Below are positions 57,022 through 64,000 of a stretch of 64,000 nt of DNA, one piece after another. Each line of letters opens with the position of its first letter. Position 1 is the stretch's first letter. The DNA is taken from contig JAIWNI010000010.1 in the NCBI GenBank assembly GCA_025331435.1, forward strand, positions 62,001 to 126,000, read 5' to 3'. This stretch comes from Choanephora cucurbitarum. Lineage: Eukaryota > Mucoromycota > Mucoromycetes > Mucorales > Choanephoraceae. A program made the position numbers and the translations under genes. A model generated the notes under the pieces. The model did not search any database. It had not been told where the DNA came from and worked only from the letters and a program-made list of their open reading frames with translations.

Positions 57022-59552
57022 TGGATGAGAGATCTTTTGCTTTGTATCTTTTTCTCTTTTAATTCATATGCAACTTATCTTATGGTATTATGAATATTTG
57101 TACACATTTTGTTTCATTTGTCAATAAATCTTAACCATTTCTTTTTGAATCGACATTATTTGCGATGTTGGAGAAGTTAAACTACAATCGTTCTGATTAT
57201 AAGAGCTTGAGTTTTCTTCAAATTAGCACCAAGACTACAAGCAAAAAAGCCTTCTGCTGATTTGCTGGTTTATATCAAATCCTTCTTATCAATAGAAATT
57301 GCTTTCAATTAGTGACATGAGATATTTTTCAAGCGTTTATCAACAGAAACTGACTAGTTAGGGCCAAGACACTGACCTTTGTATAGCTTTTGTATATCTC
57401 TCTTTTATTTTTTTGTTAAAAAGAAGTTATTTCGTAATAACAAAGTAGACTTTTTTCTTTAATATAGCAGCATGGTGGAGAAGAAAAGTTCACGATCTTG
57501 TATGAACAAAAGCTTCTCCCGCAATAAGTTACGTAAATGGCTCGTTCAAAGAATATCTTTTGATCATATACATTAATGGCATATAAACAGAGATTAGCAT
57601 GTTTTAAACATTTTAGGATAGCATAAAAGACACAAAATAAAACCCTATTGTGATTCTCCTCAATAAGTACCCTAGATTCCGTTGATACAGAGCAATCGTG
57701 TCCAAGGAGTGATCAAACAAATTCATAGTTCAAAGAAAGCTATTTTCGGTATCAAGCATGTGTTTTTTTCTTTGTTTAACTCAAACTTTTAATAAAGCCA
57801 CAAATAATATTTCATAAGAGGAAAGTCTAACATTTCCTTTTCAGCTTTTCTCTTTCATAAGGAGTCTCACTGTATTTTTCGAAAAAAAAAAGCCGTTTAC
57901 AACGCATACGGTTTCGCAGGTCCATGGTATTAATAGTACTAACACAAACCCTTTAATTTAATGGACCCCCAGCAGGTGTTAATTGTACATAAATATCTTA
58001 TAAAAAATTAGAAAAGCCTAACCTGTTGACAAAGAAGCGCTAGTTTTATGACGTACAAATGAAACATATTCACATGCACCCAGCAGAATGTTATGAAAAC
58101 GCAATAGCAACTTTTGAGAGCATACTATAATGACAGGGCACAATGCATTCTCGGAATCAAAAGCTTCGTGTAATTCCTTTTCTATTAGCTAGAAACTATA
58201 TTGATATAATCCTGACTTGATATGATTTGTAATCAGTCATTGTTGTTGATTGGATTGACAAAGAAAAACAGAGCGCATCTCGAAAACTGACAGAAAATTT
58301 ATTTGAAAGTAAACAAAATGAAAGTTAAGAATTAGGAACGATCAATACCAATATCGATTTGTAAGATTACGATTCAAGTATAAAGTCATAGCTTTTCTTA
58401 AATACAAAGGTTTTGGAATAGTTAAATTGAGCCTATTCTTGTTTCCTCGGCTAATTACAAACTGTGTAAATTGTCAAAAGTCTTTTCTTCACATACAAGC
58501 AAAATTATACTGTACTAATTATCACTTGATTTCCATTTCAATGTATTGAATGACTCCTTATGGTACAACAAGCAAGCTTGGTATGGTTTGGCACGTATCC
58601 TCAGTGGGTAACTTTTTTTGTCCCTAGAGCTATGATTCAAAAGATACATTGATTAGAGTTGATAGCGAACTTCAAGCTTTAATGAAAAAAACGATTTTAG
58701 CCGAAAGCCAACTGAGTATGTTTATAGAGATATATGTCGAAAGTTTCACGGCGAAATTTAACCGGGGCGAAACTTTCGACATATATCTCTATGGTAGCTT
58801 TTGAACATGCATACACTGAGTCTTTTGTAAATCGAGATCCCTTTTATGTTGATCTTCTTCACTTATTCCGAGTATGAAACAGTCAGTGTAACACAAATTA
58901 CAAATGATTCATTGTGTATTTCTTGAATTCTCTTTTAGAAGATGAAACTCCTTAAGGAGTTGAGTGGTGCTATGAACAGACATATAGAAAGTGAGGCCTC
59001 TCTCTCTCTCTCTCTATCCACTTTTCTTAAAGAGAAAATAAAAGTATTCAATTTAAGTAGGATAGTAACAATAAGACGCGCTTTGATGGTGGCTATCTAT
59101 ACACTTTTTATGCTATTAATTTCCATTTTCATAAGTATTACGCTGAGCCTAAATTTAGAAACCCTCACAAGGTACGTGCTTTTGAAGTTACACAAAGCTT
59201 TATGGTTGGTTACAATTAGGTTCGCACACACAGGTAAACTGATACAGGTTCATATATTTTCAGTTCAGAAAAAGATAACGTTGTATAAGCTATCTTTACT
59301 TTAAATATGTTACGACAAATACCTTTTTGTCTTTCCTTATCAAAAAAAATATTAGCTGATATAACGTGAATAGTCATTTTTTTATTCTTTTTTCTTAAAT
59401 CGGATTAAGTTGGCAGTTCTTTTTCGTTTTCTTCCTCTTTTATTACTTCTGTTTCCTTGTTTTGTTTATTTCTTTTTTTTTACTAGCTACTAATAAAGAG
59501 CAAAACCAAAAGAATCTACTAGATTCAAAAGCCAAATTATTTCAAACTAAAA
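57022..59552. other. Intergenic region
   Basis: 2.5 kb between the GKDY-repeat gene and the RhoGEF. Contains a perfect inverted repeat (58724-58792) and a (CT)n stretch (58998-59015). The open frame 58942-59304 is dominated by that repeat and a hydrophobic run and is not accepted as a gene. Confidence 0.5.
58724..58792. repeat. Perfect 24-bp inverted repeat with 21-nt loop
   Basis: Left arm 58724-58747 (starts ATAGAGATATATG, ends AAGTTTC) and right arm 58769-58792 (starts GAAACTTTCG, ends ATATCTCTAT) are exact reverse complements. The loop is 21 nt, 58748-58768. ACTGAGT occurs at 58711-58717 and again at 58815-58821. No gene nearby within 750 bp. It could be a very small foldback element or a hairpin RNA source. 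Confidence 0.75.
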
Positions 59553-61371
59553 ATGAATTCAGTAGCTACAACTAACGAAAGCATCACTCAGCCAGCCACA
59601 CTATGGAGACAGAATTCTATGTTTTCAGCTAATAGCAGCAATATCACCTCTAGCAGTGGCAGAGATAGTATTCTTTCGTCAGACCTCTCTGAAAGGGATA
59701 GTATCCTCGGTTCATCAGACCACTTAAGTTTTTTCACTGACAAAACTGACAACTTGTGTAAGCTGATGGATGACTTGGCTATTATTGATGATGTCTATCA
59801 AACATTTCACGACGAATCTACATCAGATCCTTACGGTAATTGTCTATGACTATACGTAAGTTGCTGTATATGTTCTTATTTGCTGTGTTTTATTTCAATA
59901 GAGAAGCAAGTGGCAGATGCTGCAAGAAACGTAGCACAGAAGAAAATGGCTGCGGAGAGAATGTTTCAATCAGAGGAAGAACATATCAGCGACATGGAAG
60001 ACTTTCTATTTTACTACCTTGAACCCATTTATCATTGGTCTCACGATTCGACTAATCAAGAAGTTTTTCAGAAATACCCTGCTCTTTGTTCGAGAAGCGC
60101 AATTTCTGATTTGTTCGAGCTAATTAAAGATATCACAAAAATACACCAGGAGCTCTATAAAGGCCTGGGAGAAAGGTAAAGCAACTGAGAAGAAAGAACA
60201 ATATGATGAAAGGTTACTCACAATTTAACATCTTATTTTTTATAGGCTGCTTATGTGGGGCCCTACACAGTTTGTGTCCGATATACTTGCAAAATTTGTA
60301 GGTGATCTACCATATGACTAGAGTATACAGCACTCACGTTCTTTATCTAGTATGAGAAAATGATCATATACAAAACGTTCTTAGATCACTATCCAGCTGC
60401 AATTATTTCTATTGATGCGCTCTGGAGGAAATCATCTCAATTTGGCAAATTATTGGAGGTACCTGTTTTTTCTTTCCAATCGAGGCAACGCTAACCATGT
60501 CACAAACTATTTTTTTTTAGAAATGTGCTTCACGAGCCACCACACCTAATTCCAAGGACATAATCTTCTATTTAAAGAATATCGTAACGCGAATTCCATC
60601 TTATCATGCCTATGTGTCTCAGATATCTATAGCTACCGAACTATCCCATCCAGACTATAGAGCTCTCTTGAAATTAAAAGAGAAATATGATCATCTCGAA
60701 AAAGAATGGCGAAAACTGTAAGCTACCCCTGGATACAAGTATAACTCGTTTCTAACTTAAAAACCAGGCTTAAGGATCGCTTGTCACTTGTTAGAGTTCT
60801 TGAAGCAGCCCAAACTATTCAGGATAATCCGGCGATTGTCACTGCGAATCGTAGAATGCTTATTGTTGGTCCTTTGACCAAAATTGATATTTCAGACCCA
60901 CAATCAGTTACTGACACCCGCACTTATCTTTTATATAATGACATACTAATGTACTGTCAGAAGATCAAGACCAGTAACAAGAAAAAATCCTCGAACGGCC
61001 AAAAGTTGGTATACAAGGGCATGGTCAACCTAAAACATGCTGATATCTGCCCCCTCTCTGAATCCGTTGTTGCCAAAATTTCACAGACCAAAAAGACACT
61101 AGGCCTGGCTGTATTCGTACGTAAATCAGACAATTTCTCTTCTGACTCAAACGGTGCTCCATCAGTCTATGGTTTTGAAATCAAGACTAACGATAGAAGC
61201 ACTGAGCCTACTTCTGTTGCATGGGGTGATGGCACATATCCAATACCAGGACACCATTCCGGCAATGGTGCCAAGCGTCAATTGATCATGCGTACACAGA
61301 CTGAAGCTGAACAGGATGCTTGGATTTCACTTCTTCGCAAAGTTAGTCAGCAGGTCACTCGTAAGCGATGA
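59553..61371 (+). CDS. Rho guanine nucleotide exchange factor (DH-PH)
   Basis: Activates Rho-type GTPases at the membrane. The N-terminus is Ser/Thr-rich and disordered (SSNITSSSGRDSILSSDLSE). The DH domain runs over several exons: MAAERMFQSEEEHISDMEDF, LFELIKDITKIHQELYKGLG, RIPSYHAYVSQISIATELSH and ALLKLKEKYDHLEKEW. A PH domain follows in the last exon (from about 60840): RRMLIVGPLTKIDISDPQ, RTYLLYNDILMYCQKIK, GMVNLKHADICPLSES, then QTEAEQDAWISLLRKVSQQV at the end. The PH domain is split by a Ser/Thr loop (FSSDSNGAPSVYGFEIKTND). Length about 500 residues. Which GTPase it acts on cannot be read from the sequence. The stop is 318 bp from that of the convergent NFS1 gene. Confidence 0.82.
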
Positions 61372-61689
61372 AAATAATTCTTTTTATAAGCGTTTGATTA
61401 ACAATATTCACATTCATGCAAACATTTATTCAACTCATACAAACACATAATACTCATTCATTCACTCACTCGCACATCATACAAACACATACACCTAAAA
61501 TGTTCTTTAACTATCGCAACATGTCATTTCGCCTTCAGGTTCACAGAAGTATTAAACGTACAGATTTATCATATACTCGTAAATATAACAAAAGTCTCTA
61601 TTTGCTTCTGATTTTGTGCAAAGCCTTTTTTTGTTATTATTATTACTGTTTTAAAATACACAAGCAAGTTCCTCCCCTTCTTTTTCTCT
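61372..61689. other. Convergent intergenic region
   Basis: 3' regions of the RhoGEF gene and NFS1. An open frame (61416-61712) made of CA-rich DNA has no coding character. Confidence 0.5.
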
Positions 61690-63546
61690 TTAATGTTGAG
61701 CCCATTGAATAGACTTGAGGTCGATACCTTCTTGAACCATTTCCCATAGAGGTGACATGTCTCTTAATTTATCTACATGTTGGCAGACTTTCTTGATGAC
61801 AAACTCAACTTCTTCATCAGTAGTAAATCTTCCAATACCAAAACGAATAGAACTATGTGCCATTTCATCGTCGGCACCTAAAGCACGCAATACATAGGAA
61901 GGCTCAAGAGATGCTGAAGTACAGGCTGAACCAGAAGACAAAGCAATGTCCTTTAAAGCCATCAGCAATGATTCACCTTCGACATAGGCAAATGAAAGGT
62001 TGACACATCCGGGATAGTTATGTACAGGGTCGCCGTTACGATGAACTTCTTGAACTTGGGATTGAATGCCCTCAATTAAACGTTTAGAGAGCTTAGATAT
62101 ACGAGCATGATCATACTATGCTCAAGTAAAATTAGTCACATGAACACATCTACTACATACAATCAAGCCAATCCTCAGAACCCCTGCACAAAAATCATTG
62201 CGAAAACCTTACAGTGTTGATCAGGCAATGATCAACTCATCTTTTTCGTAGCTGATATATCTGTTTTCAAGATACATGAGCCAAGAAAGAGAATAACAGT
62301 AACCTTTCGCTCTTTGTACAAGTATATTTTACGATGCCCTTGTTTGGCACGATTCATCATAGGATCAGGTCTTATAGAGAGATAAGGAAGAAAAAAGACT
62401 TACCTCCATTTCTTCATGAGCAATTCTACAGGCTTCACCTAAACCAACAACTAAAGGATGAGGAACGGTACCACTTCTGATACCTCTTTCTTGACCACCA
62501 CCACTCTGGACAGCCTCTAAACGAACTCTGGGTCTTCTACGAACATATACAGCACCAATACCCTTAGGACCATACAGCTTATGACCAGAGATACTCATCA
62601 AATCAATATTCATTGCATTGACATCCATGGGTACTTTGCCAATAGCTTGTGCAGCATCTGTGTGAAAGAAAATCTTCTTAGATCGGCATAGTTTACCAAT
62701 TTCTTCAACAGGCTGCATGACACCAATTTCGTTGTTGACAGCCATGATAGAAATGATAGAAGTGTCAGGACGAATTGCTTCCTCTAACTTCTTCATATCT
62801 ACACGTCCATTACTTTGAACAGGAAGGTAGGTAACTTCAAAACCTTCTTCTTGTAAGGATCTACAGGACTCCAGGATACATTTGTGTTCCTAAAATTAGG
62901 CAATCAGTTGAATAAATGCTTTGCTACAATTTGCCGCTGTCTTCTTACAATTTGAGTTGTAATGATGTGCTTCTTTTTGTTCTTGTAAAATTTGGCGACA
63001 CCCTTAATACTGATGTTGTTTGACTCTGTAGCACCAGAAGTAAAAATGATTTCTTTAGGATCGGCATTGATCAATTTGGCAACATACTAAAATCATACTG
63101 GTTAGACATAAACATATAACAGATAAAATTGTAATTCAGGAAAGAAATAACATACTTCACGAGCTTGTTCGACGGCCTTTTCTGTCTCCCAACCATATTG
63201 ATGAGTTCTTGAGTGAGGATTACCATACAAGTCGGTCATGTAAGGAAGCATTGCATCCAAAACTCGAGGGTCAGTAGGACTAGTTGCTTGCATATCAAGA
63301 TAGATGGGTCTACCAGCTTCTTTGACAGCCTTCGATTCAAAGCCTAAAGAATCTGGAACGCTGTGAATACATAAGAAGCAAAGCACATTAATCAAAATTG
63401 TTACCAGTAGAAGGAGAAACAGTTTCTGTCGCTGCTTGTTGTTGCTTGGTATAGACAGAGAAAGACCTGCTATTGCAAGAAAGAGCTGGCCTTGTGAAGG
63501 ATGAGGTAGGTCTCGCAAGGGAACGCTGCAATATTCTTCTAAGCAT
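61690..63546 (-). CDS. NFS1: Mitochondrial cysteine desulfurase NFS1
   Basis: PLP enzyme that takes sulfur from cysteine for Fe-S cluster assembly and tRNA thiolation. The N-terminus ([20 protein letters not shown]) is an Arg-rich mitochondrial presequence. The body is a class V aminotransferase fold: [66 protein letters not shown], then [18 protein letters not shown] with the PLP lysine in SGHKLYG. The catalytic loop cysteine is in [20 protein letters not shown], with the conserved [13 protein letters not shown] at the end. About five exons; the intron 62403-62116 (288 nt) is far longer than any other in this window. Length near 470 residues, normal. The start is in an exon that ends at the [15 protein letters not shown] junction. 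Confidence 0.94.
62168..62367 (-). ncRNA. Possible C/D-type snoRNA in the NFS1 intron
   Basis: In the sense of the transcript, ATGATGA (62360-62354, like box C) is followed 186 nt later by CTGA (62178-62175, like box D). Flanks CTGATCC and GGATTGG can pair over 7 bp (two G-U). Inside is an exact 8-bp hairpin, GTTGATCA/TGATCAAC (62216-62236). The span is long for a C/D RNA (usually below 130), and I find no rRNA-complementary stretch, so this is a candidate only. Confidence 0.3.
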
Positions 63547-64000
63547 ATTTTGTGATGAAAAATGAAAAGAGAGATTAAAGATGTTTTTTTTTGCTGTGCG
63601 AATTTAGCATGGTGTGCTCTGAAACCTTATTTTAGCCAAATCAAAGTCACAGCTTAGCTAAATGAGGGCAGATACTTTGGGTGCTACGGAGTTATAATAT
63701 TGAAATTGTTGCCTTTGAGTGACAGCTTACAATAGGATCTTTCAGTACGCGGACTTTCGGTAGTCATTAATGCTTTGCTTCTGGGTCGTCTATGGCATTT
63801 GATGCGAGCGATTGTCCTGCATAACCCTTGGTTGAATAAGCTTCGCACAATGTTTCGCAATCTAGCATTACCTTTTTGGCCTAAGCCTAGTTGGAAAGCA
63901 ATATGCCGATCATGGAAACATGATGGATTGAGTATCATCGACCCAAAGGATCAAGCTTGAGCCCTTCATTTGGTCTACCTTAAGCGTCTTAGTTAGAATC
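63547..64000 (+). pseudogene. Decayed non-LTR retrotransposon reverse transcriptase fragment (continues off the right edge)
   Basis: From about 63736 one plus-strand frame reads DLSVRGLSVVINALLLGRLW, then LALPFWPKPSWKAICRSW and GLSIIDPKDQA. This is the C-terminal part of LINE-type reverse transcriptases (the block of the type 'RFLWGG..., PKxxGGLGIxD'). Stops at 63733-63735, 63958-63960 and near 63991 show it is dead. The 5' part up to NFS1 (63547-63730) is not coding. The frame after the stop (ALHLVYLKRLS) continues the pattern, so the rest of the element lies beyond 64000. Confidence 0.7.

Noticed and set aside
55033..57028. Two further open frames over 1.9 kb of the GKDY gene (641 residues minus, 659 residues plus)
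   Set aside because: Caused by the 12-bp repeat being a multiple of three without stops in other frames; translations are monotonous A-I-V-L or K-T-M-A-R repeats.
58942..59304. 120-residue plus-strand open frame before the RhoGEF
   Set aside because: Contains the (CT)n microsatellite as Leu/Ser repeats and low coding quality; a hydrophobic run alone is not enough.
1..64000. tRNA, rRNA or spliceosomal RNA genes
   Set aside because: I looked for the GGTTCRANYCC box B pattern and other conserved RNA signatures; near-matches such as the one near 29543 lack a partner box A and cloverleaf.

Overview
This window is nuclear DNA from a fungus, most likely a Mucoromycota (Mucorales-type) genome. The evidence is many short introns (about 45-70 nt, GT...AG, often with CTAAC-like branch sites), A/T-rich intergenic DNA with long A and T runs, and fungal gene families (SSB-type Hsp70, POP5, EFG1, SSH4, SLM1/2, ENA-like ATPase) alongside genes shared with animals but missing in many yeasts (BRD8, OTUB1-type otubain, PA-TM-RING ligase, HSBP1-like protein). 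The organism call is inference; no rRNA or mitochondrial marker is present.

Layout: 1-5.4 kb, minus strand: N-terminal part of MED12, a two-finger C2H2 protein and a secreted beta-helix protein. 6.0-13.2 kb, plus strand, very compact (33-190 bp between genes): small PPxY membrane protein, Ku70, alpha-arrestin, POP5, a beta-trefoil protein and a PA-TM-RING ubiquitin ligase. 13.3-17.2 kb, minus: SDS3-like protein, a Cys-rich type I membrane protein and a PB1-like/His-Pro-rich protein. 17.7-25.5 kb, plus: secreted choice-of-anchor-A-type protein, a small unknown, RsfS/MALSU1-type ribosome silencing factor, BRD8-type bromodomain protein and an unassigned seven-segment membrane protein. 25.5-30.9 kb is gene-poor and holds two MITE-like elements and a perfect hairpin. 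30.9-42.6 kb: SSB-type Hsp70, a membrane-anchored nucleoside diphosphate kinase, HSBP1-like protein, otubain, a tail-anchored coiled-coil protein, EFG1 and SSH4. 43-53.5 kb: P-type cation ATPase, SLM1/2-like protein and VPS53. 54.8-57 kb: a secreted G-K-D-Y repeat protein. 59.5-63.5 kb: a DH-PH RhoGEF and the cysteine desulfurase NFS1. The right edge enters a decayed non-LTR retrotransposon.

The genes do not form an operon or one pathway. Recurrent themes are chromatin/transcription (MED12, C2H2 protein, SDS3, BRD8), ubiquitin and trafficking (arrestin, PPxY protein, RING ligase, otubain, SSH4, VPS53, SLM), RNA/ribosome biology (POP5, EFG1, RsfS, SSB) and mitochondria (NFS1, RsfS, NDPK). Most of the window is ordinary fungal housekeeping. 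The least explained parts are the GKDY repeat protein with its long exact internal duplication, the foldback/MITE elements of the gene-poor stretch, an isolated perfect inverted repeat at 58.7 kb, a long structured intron in NFS1, and an otubain whose catalytic cysteine lies on an 18-nt microexon. I see no convincing new multi-gene system.
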